The translations under genes and the position numbers were made by a program. Below the pieces are notes generated by a model, which made no database searches, was not told where the DNA came from, and worked only from the letters and a program-made list of their open reading frames with translations. 64,000 bases of DNA from Cryptomeria japonica (taxonomy: Eukaryota > Streptophyta > Pinopsida > Cupressales > Cupressaceae): NCBI RefSeq assembly GCF_030272615.1, contig NC_081406.1, forward strand, positions 219,781,497 through 219,845,496, written 5' to 3'. The first letter of the stretch is position 1. Each line of letters starts with the position of its first letter. Below, piece by piece: positions 1-10,452 of the stretch.

Positions 1-582
1 TTCAAATGGCCATAACTTGCTCATTTTTGCTCCTTTTTGGGTGCAATGTTTTTTGAAATGGGCTAGAATTTCATGCTCTCCGCAGTGGTGAAGAAATTTT
101 TTGATTTTGATGCATGGATTTTTCAGAAAATGTAGTTTTTGGTGACTGTCCCTGAGTAATCCCAGTTTTTGCAAATTCAGAGGCTTTGTTTGGGGTCATA
201 CGACCTCCTTTTCAGGTGTCATTTTTTTTGAAAGTGCATATTTTTTCATCTAATTTCACATGATGCTATCAGATTGATGCCATTGTAAGTAGAAATTGTA
301 CTTTTAGATTTTGGCCATTCTTGGCTCACTTGGTACTTGTATATTTGTTTGGATCTCAGTTAGATTCATTGCCCTATTGATTTAAGTCTCTTGTATCTCA
401 TTTGAGAAGTTGTAAATTTTGCATCATAAGTCCACTTTACCTTGTTTTGCAAGTGGCTCATTATAATCGCACTAAGTATAAAGTGCCAAAATCATCACTT
501 TAGGGGGGGTACATTGATTGAGTGAATTTGGGGGGGTGTCTCTTGTGCTTTTGTGCTCTTGTGTTCCTTCCTTTTTGCTGCT

Positions 583-2789
583 ATGGGTTCTTCTAAGCTT
601 CCTCTCTTAACTCCACATAATTATGCTACTTGGAAAATTCATGCATGGAGTAAACTTATGGAAAAAGGACTCACTCATTACATTGATGGAACTATTGTTG
701 CTCCAGCTGATCCTAAGATTGATCTAGTTGGTCACTTAGATTGGCTCACTAAAAATATCATGGCAATTGGTACCTTAAGAAAGTATGTATCAAAGGATCT
801 CATTTTTCATATTGAGAAATGTACTCTAATCAAGGATGCTTGGCAAAAGTTTCAAGACTTGTATGGTCAAGTTGATGAGATTAGGGGATATCAAATTGAT
901 AGTGATCTCACCATGTTAGATCTCAAGAACTTTGATACTATACAAGATTATGTCACTAAGGTAAATGAGTTGAGGGCACAACTCAAAGATTGTGGCATTG
1001 ATAAGAAGGATACTCAATTGATATTCAACTTGATAGGCAAGCTTCCACAAGAATATGCAGCATTTGTTTCTAGTTCCAAACCCATAGGATGACAATGGGT
1101 TCAAGCTACACAATGCCTACATTTGATGCTTTCAATGAAATGTTGATGATGGAACAAACTAAGTTGATAAGCATGGGCATTCTTAAGGCTTCTAAGTCTC
1201 AAGCATTAGTGGCAAATCAAGGGAACAAAGGAAATCAAGGAAAGGACAACTCAAACAAGAAGAAATGGCAATCAAAGCCCAAGGAAAAAGCACCATCTTC
1301 TCCACAACAAGGAGATTCATCCTCTTCCAAGAGAGATAATTCACCAAAGAGAGAGAGACCTACTTGTGCTTATTGTAAAAAGATTGGTCATGAGGAGCAT
1401 CGTTGCCATTCTAAGAAGATTGATGAGCTCACACATATCCTCAAAAAGCATCACATTGATTTGCCTAAAGTCTACAAGAAGGATGATTCATCAACTTCCA
1501 CTTCCTCACATTCAAAAGGAAAAGGGAAAGCATTCATGGCTTCTACAAGTGGAAAGACTCACTCTTTTGGAACAAGAAAAGGAAAAGCTCTATGTGCTAC
1601 TATCAGTCATGATTCAGAGAGATGGCTTCTAGATTTAGGGGCTTCTCATCATATGGCATCTTCACAGTCTATGTTCTCTACATTTGAGCCTTGCACCATG
1701 CCACAGATTTTGATGGGCAATCATACATACATGGATGTGATTGGGAAAGGATCTATTGACATTGGGGATAACTCCTTCAATGATGTGTTGTGTGTACCCC
1801 ACTTGACAAACAATCTCCTTTCTATCTATCAAATCACACATGGCACAACTAAGAGAGTTGTGGAGTTCACACCTGACTCAGTTTTTATTAGAGACTTGGA
1901 GACTAGAGCTATCATTGCGACTGGGGTGGTTGATCATGCATCTCGGTTATACTCCTTTTCAGATTTTGTTGATGATGATGATTTCACATTTGATGATTCT
2001 ACACATGATGATCACATTTCTTGTGATGGTTCAGATTTTGAGGAGAACTTTGGACACTTGAACATGGGGAGTCTCACATGTGACCCCATTCTTGAGTCTT
2101 GTATTTCATCTCCTCATATTGATATCACATCACCTATTGCACTTGATGATGTAGATAGTGCAACAATTTTGCCTTCATGTGATTCAGTGCAGCAAGATAG
2201 TCATTGTCTTCCAGCTTCATATTCATGGGATGATTACATGATAGATATTAGAGGTTTGTTTGTGGAATCCTACATTGCAGATTTTGGAGACATCATTGAT
2301 GACATTCATCTTCTCTTTGATGAAGATGATCCTTCTTCGATTGTTGCGAGGGCACACTCTAACACTCTTGTTCATTCTCTACATGATCATTCTTTCGAGG
2401 TTGACATGATTGTGGATACTTATGTACAGCAGTTGCAGGAGGTCTCTTTATGTTTTGAGGAGACATGTGAGTCTTTGGGACATGTTCTACATCCATCTCC
2501 ACTAGATCTTGGAGTGCCTTTTTCAGCAGTGTGGCACAGTTTACCACCTTTGGAAGGGGTATCTTTCAGCATCAACATGGGGACACTTGAGCAGTTTTCA
2601 AAGATTCCTTTCATCATGAGATTTCTTCATACATCTTCCCTTCATGATTGGGGAGACTTCATGGATACACGTTTGGTTTTGTTTCTTCCTAAGGGTAGGA
2701 ATGTTGTTCAACGTTCGTGGAGCAGTTTCTTCATACATCGAGCTGCTATCATTGGTGCAGATTCTCCATTGGGGGGGGTCACAGTTTGA
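583..2789 (+). pseudogene. gag-protease polyprotein with novel acidic C-terminal domain (copy 1)
   Basis: About 735 codons. I start at the ATG at 583 (MGSSKLPLL), which matches the ATG at 6846 in the other copy; the in-frame GTG at 553 is less likely. The N-terminal 170 residues are a Copia gag (motifs LLTPHNYATWK and LRAQLKDCGI). A single frameshift near 1075-1092 separates this from the rest. A zinc knuckle (CAYCKKIGHEEHRC) lies at 1365-1406. The protease site at 1632-1643 reads D-L-G-A, so the usual Ser after the catalytic Asp is Leu. A remnant of the pre-integrase region follows (VPHLTNNLLS, then FGHLNMGSL). From about 2070 the protein becomes Asp/Glu-rich and matches no integrase or RT. 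That C-terminal part is well conserved with the minus copy, which suggests it was coding. Confidence 0.85.
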
Positions 2790-2985
2790 CTTCTCTTCTT
2801 CTCTCATATGGGGGGGACTTTTTCCTCACATGGGGTTTTGTTCTTCACATTCTTCTATGAGAGTTCTCTTGTATAGCTTTCATCTTTCTTTTTGGGGGAG
2901 GGTTTTTTCCCATTGGGTTTTTCTCTCTTTCCCCATTTTGTGAGAGATTTCATTGCATTGGTTTGCATGCATTTGCATTTGTACA

Positions 2986-3019
2986 TGGGTACCTAACATG
3001 GCCTCGTAGCCGGGACCCA
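2986..3019 (+). other. 34-nt hairpin near the polypurine tract (copy 1)
   Basis: TGGGTACC pairs with GGGACCCA around one A.G mismatch, enclosing a smaller GGC/GCC stem. It sits 64 nt upstream of the 3' LTR. The same structure recurs at 4488-4521 and 34213-34246. Confidence 0.65.
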
Positions 3020-3074
3020 TCTTGCATTGCTTAGTTGCATTGTAGACTTAAGTGCATTCCCCTAAGTTGCACTT

Positions 3075-3083
3075 AAGGGGGGG
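3075..3083 (+). other. Polypurine tract of copy 1
   Basis: AAGGGGGGG directly abuts the TGTTGG start of the 3' LTR, as expected for the plus-strand primer. Confidence 0.8.
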
Positions 3084-3580
3084 TGTTGGTGTAAATAATT
3101 ATTCATCATGGATATTATTACACTTTACTTAAGTTTACTTAGGATAATGCATTTTCATAGTAGTTTGGATATGAGACACTTGGGAGTTTGTGCCACATTG
3201 GGATAGTGTGTGTAGGAGAAATTCCACCTTTTATGGTGTTGATCTTGTTATTACACTATCATATCCACTTATTGTGGAGTGATAATTCCACCTTCGGTGG
3301 GTGATCCACCTCATGTGGAATATTATATTATTTCTCCTACCTACCCACACCTATTTCCTACCTACCCTTGTTTCTTATTGAGCCACATGTCATATTTGTG
3401 TGCTCATACATATCCCTAGCCTTGCCTATATAAGCAGGCTCATCTACATTGTATGTAACAACTATTGAACAACTATTGAATCCAGTTGATTATTGATCAT
3501 TTTCTATTGATAAGAATACAGTTTATTCTTGTCCTATATTGTACATTTCATTGAGCTCTTGATCTTGGCAAAATCCAACA
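3084..3580 (+). repeat. 3' LTR of copy 1
   Basis: 497 bp beginning TGTTGGTGTAAATAATTA and ending AAAATCCAACA, with matching short inverted ends. It aligns along its length with the LTRs at 3962-4424 and 7671-8123. A TATA-like CTATATAAGC lies at 3426-3435. The 5' partner is outside the window, so the target duplication cannot be tested. Confidence 0.8.
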
Positions 3581-3890
3581 CTGCTACATATTGCTCACAA
3601 GTTTTATGGATGAAAAAAACCTTAAAGGACATTCAGGTGGAATTCTTAGATCCTATTCCCATCATGTGTAACAATTCAAGTGCTATAAATATTTCAAAGA
3701 AACCCTATCATGCATTTCAAGAAAAAACACATTGCAATCAAGTATCATTTTCTTAGGGAGAAGGTTGTAGAGAAAGAGGTAATCATTGAATATGTCCCCA
3801 TAAGTGAGCAAGTTGTAGACATTTTCACCAAGGCATTGCCAAAGGATAGATATGAATATCTGAGATAGAAATTGGGTGTTGTTCCACCCT
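3581..3890 (+). pseudogene. Copia RNase H C-terminal fragment
   Basis: Begins at the base after the copy 1 LTR. Translation gives CSQVLWMKKTLKDIQ, CNNSSAINISK, then after a frameshift near 3712 IKYHFLREKVVEKEV, and DIFTKALPKDRYEYLR. These are the conserved tail motifs of Copia-type RNase H, but the catalytic N-terminal half is missing. The piece differs from the pol-less family around it. It is probably the 3' end of pol of an older Copia element into which copy 1 inserted; 8124-10452 may be its continuation. Confidence 0.8.
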
Positions 3891-3949
3891 CCTTTAGCAC
3901 TTAAATGCATTATTGAAGTCTATGGTTCAGGGGTTTGAGACATGGACCA

Positions 3950-3961
3950 GCTCTGATACCA
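3950..3961 (-). other. Primer-binding-site sequence next to the 3' LTR (misplaced)
   Basis: On the minus strand TGGTATCAGAGC, complementary to the 3' end of plant initiator tRNA-Met, follows the end of the LTR at 3962. A primer site belongs after a 5' LTR, but by gene order this is the 3' LTR of the minus copy. The 60 nt beyond it do not match the leader at 7658 downward. Confidence 0.6.
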
Positions 3962-4424
3962 TGTGAGATTTTTCCAATATCAAGAGGCAATGGAAAGCAC
4001 AAATAAGAGAGAACAAAATAGATGATAGGAATAAACTGTATTCTATCAAGATGAAAATATTGATCAACTAGATCATCCATCATTACATACAATGAATATG
4101 AACCTACTTATATAGGCAAGGCTATATGGATATGTGAGCACACAAACATGACATGTGGCTCAATAGGAAACAAGGGTAGGTAGGAAATAGGTGTGGGTAG
4201 GTAGGAGAAACAATATAATATTTCACATGAGGTGGATCACCCACTGAATGTGGAATGTAACAACAAGATAAGTCCACAAAAGGTGGAAATTATCCTACAC
4301 ACACTATCCCAATGTGGCACAAACACCCAAGTGTCTCATACCCAAACTACTATGAAATACATTTCCTAAGTAATCTTAAGTAAGGTGTAATAATATCCAA
4401 GATGAGTAATTATTTACACCAACA
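3962..4424 (-). repeat. 3' LTR of copy 2
   Basis: 463 bp. The minus strand starts TGTTGGTGTAAATAATTA at 4424 and ends AAAATCTCACA at 3962. TATA-like sequence at 4107-4116 (minus strand CCTATATAAG). It matches the 5' LTR at 7671-8123 except for small indels, including about 10 bp near 4210-4225. Confidence 0.85.
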
Positions 4425-4487
4425 TCCCACTTAAGTGCATCTTAGGGGAATGCACTAAAGTCTACAATGCAACTAAGCAATGCAAGA

Positions 4488-4521
4488 TGGGTCCCGGCTA
4501 CTAGGCCATGTGAGGTACCCA
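4488..4521 (-). other. 34-nt hairpin near the polypurine tract (copy 2)
   Basis: Minus-strand TGGGTACC pairs with GGGACCCA, with an inner GGC/GCC stem and CTAGTA loop. It lies 64 nt from the 3' LTR, the same spacing as in copy 1. Confidence 0.65.
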
Positions 4522-4629
4522 TGCACAAATGCAAATGCAATCTCCCATAAATGGAGAAAGAGAGAAAAATCCAATGGGAAAAAACCCTCCCCCAAAAGAG
4601 AGATGATGAAAAGTAGATACAAAGAACTC

Positions 4630-6846
4630 TCATAGAAGTATGTGAAGGACAAAACCCCATGTGAGGAAAAAGTCCCCCCCATATGAGAGAAGAAGAAGAG
4701 AGACTAGGAAGCCCCCCCTTAATGTGGAATCTACACCAATGATAAAAGCTTGAAGATGAATGAAGAAACTGCTCCACAAATGTCGAACCACGTTCCTCCC
4801 CTTAGGAAGAAACAAAACCAATGGTGTATCCATGAAGTCTCCCCAACCATGAAGGGAAGATGAATCAAAAATACTCATGATGAAAGGAATCTCTGAAAAC
4901 TGCTCAAGTGTCCCCATGTCGATGGTAAAAGGTACCCCCTCCAAAGGTGGTAAACTGTGCCACACTACTGAAAAAGGCACTCCAAGATCTAGTGGAGAAG
5001 AATATAGAAAAATATCCAAAAACTCATATGTCTCCTCAAAAGATAAAGAGACCTCCTCCGAGTGTTGTACAAAAGTATCCACAATCATGTCAACCTCTAA
5101 AGATTGATCATGTAGAAAATGCACAAGAGGGTCAGAGTGATCCCTTGAAACAATCAAAGAAGGATCATCTTCATAAAAGAGAAGATGAATGTCATCAATG
5201 GTGTCTCCCAAATCTGTAATGTAGGACTCCACAAACAAGCCTACAATGTTTGTCAAGTAGGCATCCCAATCAACTGAAGTTGAAAGACATGAAATATACT
5301 ATTGCATTGAATCATAAGAAGGCAAAATTGTTGCCCTAGCTACATCATCAGGTGCAATAGGTGGTGTGATATCAAGAGGAGATGAAATGCAAGGCTCATG
5401 AATAGGGTCACATGTGAGAATCCCCGGGTTCAAATGCCCAAAGTTCTCCTCAAAATCTGAATCATCAACATAGGAAGAATCAACCTCATCAATAGGACCA
5501 AAATGTGAAAAAGAGTACAACCGAAATGCATGATCAACCACACTAGTCGTAATGATAGCTCCACTCTCCAAGTCTCTAATGATAACTAAATCAGGTTTGA
5601 ACTCCACAGTTTTCCTAGTTGCCCCATGTGTGATTTGATAGATGGAAAGAAGATTATTTGTCAAGTGGGGTACACACAACACATCATTGAAGGAGTTATG
5701 CCTAATGGAAATAGATCACTTCTCAATCACATCCATGTATGTATGATTGCCCATCAAAATCTATAGCATGTGGCAAGGCTCAAATGTAGAAAACATAGAT
5801 TGTGAAGATACAATATGATAAGAAGCCCCTGAATCTAGAAGCCATCTCCCTGAATCATGACTTGTAGTAGCACAAAGAGCTTGTCCCTTTCCTTTATCTA
5901 TCCCAAAAGAGTGATCCTTTCCTTTATCCTTGGAAGAAGAAGCTGATGTAGACATTATAGAAGGTAGGTTGATTCTATTATTGTCAAGTAGATTCTTCAA
6001 CTCATCAATATCCTTCTTATAACAATGATGTTCATCATGTCCTAACTTCTTGCAATATCCACAAAAAAGATTGTCCTTATATGATTTCCTCTTAGGTGGG
6101 AATGGTGAATCACCTTGTTGTGGAGAGGAAGATTGTGCTCCATCTTGTTGTGGTTTTGACTTAGGTTGCTTTTGATTCTTGCATTTTCCTTGATTACTTT
6201 GATTCCCTTTATTAGCCACCAAAGCTTGTGACTTTGAATATTTGAGAATCCCCCTTGTGGTCAACTTAGATTTCTCAAGTATCAACATCTCCATGAATGA
6301 ATTAAATGAGGGAGAAGTGTATGAGGAACCTTGAGCTAACCTATGGGTGTGAAAGCTATATACAAAGGCTGCATACTCTGAAGGAAGCTTGTCCAACAAG
6401 TTATAAACCAATTGAGCATCCTTTTTGTCAATTCCACAATCCTTTAGATTTTCTCTTAACTTAGTTTCTTTTGTGACATAATCTTGGATTGTATCAAAAT
6501 CATTGGGATCCAAAGTTGTGAGTTCACTATCAAGCTTGTAGCCCTTAATCTCATCAACTTGACCATACAATTTCTAAAAAATATCCCAAGCCTCTTTAAT
6601 TGTAGTACACTTATCAATGTAAAAAATGAGGTCATCTGATACATACTTTCTAAGAGTTCCAAGTGCCATAGCATTCTTAGTAAGCCATTCAATTTGAACA
6701 TTAGGATCAGCCTTAGGATCAAGTGGTGTTGTAATAGTTCCATTTACATAATGAATGATTCCTTTTTCCATTAGTTTACTCAAAGCTTTAATCTTCCATG
6801 AAGTATAATTATGAGGAGTTAGAAGTGGAAATTTAGGAGAACTCAT
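4630..6846 (-). pseudogene. gag-protease polyprotein with novel acidic C-terminal domain (copy 2)
   Basis: About 739 codons in a single frame, interrupted by stops at 6574-6576 (TAG where copy 1 has a Gln), 5761-5763, between there and 5682, and at 5299-5301 and just below. Start MSSPKFPLL at 6846. Copia gag is at 6846-6300, the zinc knuckle CGYCKKLGHDEHHC at 6063-6022, and the protease site D-S-G-A at 5835-5824, intact here unlike copy 1. The VPHLTNNLLS and FGHLN remnants lead into the acidic region (GLFVESYITDLGD, IDDIHLLFYEDD, LPPLEGVPF, LPKGRNVVRHLW). The frame is kept across about 2.2 kb relative to copy 1, although both copies are broken. Confidence 0.85.
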
Positions 6847-7658
6847 AGCACCAAAATGAAAAAACACAAGATAGAGAGAGACACAATCACACAAGACACC
6901 CCCCCAAAATACTCAATCAAGAAACCCCCCAAAATGGTGATTTGGAACTTTATGCCTAGTGCATATACAATGGGCCACTTACAAAACAAGGCAAAGTGGA
7001 CTTCTGATTTCATTGATTACAACTTCTCAAAATGAGATCTAAGAGACTTCAACAAATACTGCTAGTGATCCAAACTAAGATCCAAGCAAAATACAAGTAC
7101 CAAATATGCCAAGAATGGCCAAATACTAAAAGTACAATTTCTACTCAAAATCACTGCAAATAAAAGGTAGATTATGAAAGAAGATGAAAAAATATGCACT
7201 TTCAAAAAAAAATGGCACCTAAAAAGGAGTCCATATGAGCCCAAATGAAGCCTCCAAAGTTGTAAAAATAAGGATTTCATGATTTTCGAAAAACCTGTAT
7301 CTGAAAATCAAAAAACTCCTACCCCACTATATAGATCATAAAATTATACCCCAAAACAAAAGCAATTGCTTGAAAAAAGGAGTCCGGATGAGTGAGATAT
7401 CGCTATTTGAAAATTGCCTGGAAAATTATAATTTCTTGAAAATTTCCGCTGCAACTTCAAACTTCAAATGTCTTTAGATTTGGCCTCCAAAGTCCAATTT
7501 GGATGAAACAAAAGGCAAAAATGACTTTCTTGGACCTTCTCAATCCAATGGTGACCTCAGATTTGACCTAACAAGCTCCAATAATAACCTGCAATAGAAA
7601 GTTCCAAAATGGAAAACCCCAATTTTCTCTCAATTGGAAAACCAATGGCACTCTAATG

Positions 7659-7670
7659 GCTCTGATACCA
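7659..7670 (-). other. Primer binding site of copy 2 (initiator tRNA-Met)
   Basis: Minus-strand TGGTATCAGAGC directly after the 5' LTR end (AAAATCTCACA), complementary to the 3' end of plant initiator tRNA-Met. Confidence 0.85.
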
Positions 7671-8123
7671 TGTGAGATTTTGCCAAGATCAAGAGGCAAT
7701 GGAAAACACAAATAATAGAGAACAAAATATATGATAGGAATAAACTATATTCTATCAAGATGAAAATACTGATCAACTGGACCATCAATCATTATATACA
7801 ATGAATATGATCCAACTTATATAGGCAAGGCTATATGGATATGTGAGCATACAAACATGACATGTGGCTCAATGGGAAACAAGGGTAGGTAGGAAATAGG
7901 TGTGGCTAGGTAGGAGAAATACCACATGAGGTGGATCACCCACTGAATGTGGAATGTAACAACAAGATAAGTCCACAAAAGGTGGGAATTATCCTACACA
8001 CACTATCCCAATGTGGCACAAACACCCAAGTGTCTCATACCCAAACTACTATGAAATGCATTTCACAAGTAAACTTAAGTAAGGTGTATTAATATCCAAG
8101 ATGAATAATTATTTACACCAACA
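7671..8123 (-). repeat. 5' LTR of copy 2
   Basis: 453 bp, minus-strand TGTTGG start at 8123 and CACA end at 7671. TATA-like CCTATATAAG at 7816-7825 would drive the element. Confidence 0.85.
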
Positions 8124-8359
8124 AGGGGGAGTATAGTGTTCTTACATATTTTATCCTTGAACCTCTTGCTTGGCTCAGGGGGAGTTTATAAATTTTTGTA
8201 AGCAGTATTGATGATGTTTTTTATATTATAATAATGGTTTTGAGAGTGATGAAAAGTTGAACAAAAGTTGCATAATAGTCTATTGCAGGTCCCTTTTCCA
8301 TTGTTGTCAAAGGGGGAGAAAGGAATGTGTGTGTTAACATCAATGCCAAAGGGGGAGCT
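8124..8359 (+). other. 3' non-coding tail of a Sirevirus-like Copia with repeated polypurine tracts
   Basis: Three purine runs follow one another: AAGGGGGAG near 8124, TTGTTGTCAAAGGGGGAGAA at 8301-8320, and CCAAAGGGGGAG at 8346-8357 just before an LTR start. Multiple polypurine tracts near the 3' LTR are typical of Sirevirus-type Copia elements. The orientation is the same as the RNase H fragment at 3581-3890, so both may belong to one element split by copies 1 and 2. Confidence 0.6.
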
Positions 8360-10452
8360 TGTTGGCATTATTGTCATTGATATCAACTAGTTGCAGAGAA
8401 ACCAAAGTTGTAGAGGTGCAAAGTTTGATGTCAACAAGTTATAGAGAACTGCATGGTTGCAGGTTCCAAAGTGATTAGGGTTGTATTGTGAGGTTAGAAA
8501 AAATGTAGGTGTGTCATGACCATAAATTGCAAGCTTCATTCATGCTATTTACCCTCCAAATGGTCTCTGTCTTTTCCCTTAAGCCTTGGGTTTACAAATT
8601 TAAATTTTCTCTGTCACTACCCTCATGCTTAGGGTTTAGGGTTTTATGCTTTTGTATTAAATTCCTTTTTGTAAAAAACCTTTCTGCATTATATTTTTAA
8701 GTTACCTTTTTCACTTAAGCTGAGGGTCATTCTTATCATTGAGCGGGGCCATGTTATTTTTTCCTAAGTGATTAATATTTTTGTCGGGCTCTTTTATTAT
8801 GTTTCTATGTCCTAGCATGTTATTTCTTCCCCACAGGTGAGCCCCTTTACCCTCACTTATTAATGTTTTAGCTTTAATTTTTTATTTAGTCCTAAGTTTG
8901 TGAAAATTTGTTAAAGCTCGAGCTACTAAAGGTACACTAATTTTGCACGCGGCTTATCAGATGACAATGTTTTAATCTCATAAAAAAGGTGTTTGTTGGT
9001 TAAGTGGATAAAGTTAACGGTCACTGCTGTAGGGAAGGTAACCTTCAATTTGATCCAACAGCCCACATTGTCCTACGATGAAAGATACGGGGAAGTTAAT
9101 CTTTGTGGAATCGCGAGAAGCTACCACGTGTTTCTGTCGGGCAGTCAAGGTAGACCATGGGGCCATTGTGATGTGTTGTAAAGGCAGGACCAACGTAGAG
9201 TATTCTCATTGGCTCAGAGTGGATTCTTTGGCCAACATGGAGGTCAATATCCATCTGACTTATGCAGACTATTTGATTTGCCAACTATAAATAAGATCTA
9301 TGGTAGATATTTAAAGTTGAGGCAGAACTATTTCTTGCCATTTATGTGTAGTTCATACCAAAAATGAAGAACTATAGTTGCAGGGATGTTTGTGGCAGAT
9401 GATCAACATTAACCAAATGATCTAGAAGGCAATTATGATGACATATGGCAACCAAGTGGACGTCAAATGGGATCCGATATGCAGGTTGATTCTAACAGAG
9501 ATGTAGGTTGATTTAAAGAGTTGGTTGTTGATTTCTTTAGATAAATGATGATCAAGTCCTCCTGGATCAATGACATAGATTCAAAATTGATCATGAACAT
9601 AGGTTAGCTATTTGTGTGTCTGGGAACTCAAATTGCCAACTAGACTGACTGAATGAACAATCTACATGTTTCTTAGGAAATTGTATAGATCATGTGGCAT
9701 GCAAATGATGCAAACTATGTTTTGTCTGATCTAGGATGAGTTATGATCCAACCAATATCCTGAAGGTGGATGATGAATATAAAAGAAAACAAAAAAACAT
9801 AGACTTGTTGATATCTTTTTAGAGAGTTGAATAGAGTTGTTGATTGTATTGAGTGAGAGTTGAGAGAGAGTAACTAGTAGAAACAGAGACAAGGAAAGAA
9901 GAATAGATAGAGAGAAACAAAGAATATCAACTTGAGTGTAGAAGGAAGAGACAACTAGAGGCAGCAAGTAGTTGAACAGAAGTAGAATGAGCAACTGAAG
10001 GAAAGCAAAGAAAAACAAAAGTGCAGAGAGCAGAGAGAGAGGAAAGATAGAAGATATCTAGTAAGGTGCTACAAAAATTCATTTGTAGTGAGGTATCTAA
10101 TTTGTAGTTAAATCTATGTGCATTGTAATCTCTGAGTGGGTGCTCAAAGCAGGGGTAGGTGCTCCTTTGAGTTATAGCTCATAAAATTAGGGGTTGATGC
10201 CCTAAACAATTTGTAATCAGTGATTCATTGTGAGGTTGGATTGGAGCAGCAGACTCCAGGAGCTATTCTCACTGAGGTTTTTTCCACATTGGGTTTTCCT
10301 CATATATCTTGTGTTATGTGACATGCTCATGTGTGTGTAAGTGCTTATGTTTACATTACATTCTTAAAAATATACACACTGAATGAAAAGTTTTAAAAAA
10401 CACTAATTCACCACCCCCTCTCTCAATGTCCATTTGTGTTCTTCACATAACA
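8360..10452 (+). repeat. Long LTR of a Copia element (3' LTR)
   Basis: Starts TGTTGGCATTATTGTCATTG at 8360 right after a polypurine tract. The probable end is CTTCACATAACA at 10452, after the characteristic CACCCCCTCTCTCAATG stretch. Length about 2.1 kb. A TATA-like CTATAAATA lies at 9285-9293. No primer site follows the end, as expected for a 3' LTR. The end point is inferred from pattern only, since no second copy is in the window. Confidence 0.5.

Larger units (their letters stand above)
1..3580 (+). mobile_element. Non-autonomous Copia-like LTR element, copy 1 (left end outside window)
   Basis: The window opens inside the 5' leader of an LTR element; its 5' LTR and primer site lie to the left. 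The order seen is leader (1-582), gag-protease-acidic reading frame (583-2789), a T/G-rich 3' region, a hairpin (2986-3019), a polypurine tract (3075-3083) and the 3' LTR (3084-3580). A second copy on the minus strand at 3962-8123 has the same layout, which fixes the boundaries. No integrase, reverse transcriptase or RNase H is present between protease and LTR, so movement would need enzymes from elsewhere. Assignment to Copia rests on the UBN2-like gag, the CX2CX4HX4C knuckle and the protease sequence. Confidence 0.85.
3962..8123 (-). mobile_element. Non-autonomous Copia-like LTR element, copy 2 (complete, minus strand)
   Basis: 5' LTR 7671-8123, primer site 7659-7670, leader about 6850-7658, gag-protease-acidic frame 6846-4630, hairpin 4521-4488, polypurine stretch just above 4425, 3' LTR 4424-3962. 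Total about 4.16 kb. Like copy 1 it has no integrase, RT or RNase H. The flanking bases (TACCA at 3957-3961; AGGGG at 8124-8128) do not form a target duplication, so the 3' boundary has been rearranged or the element arose abnormally. Confidence 0.85.

Noticed and set aside
8993-9290. Overlapping short open frames on both strands inside the long LTR
   Set aside because: They lie in the U3 region just upstream of the TATA-like box, overlap one another, and have no recognisable motif.
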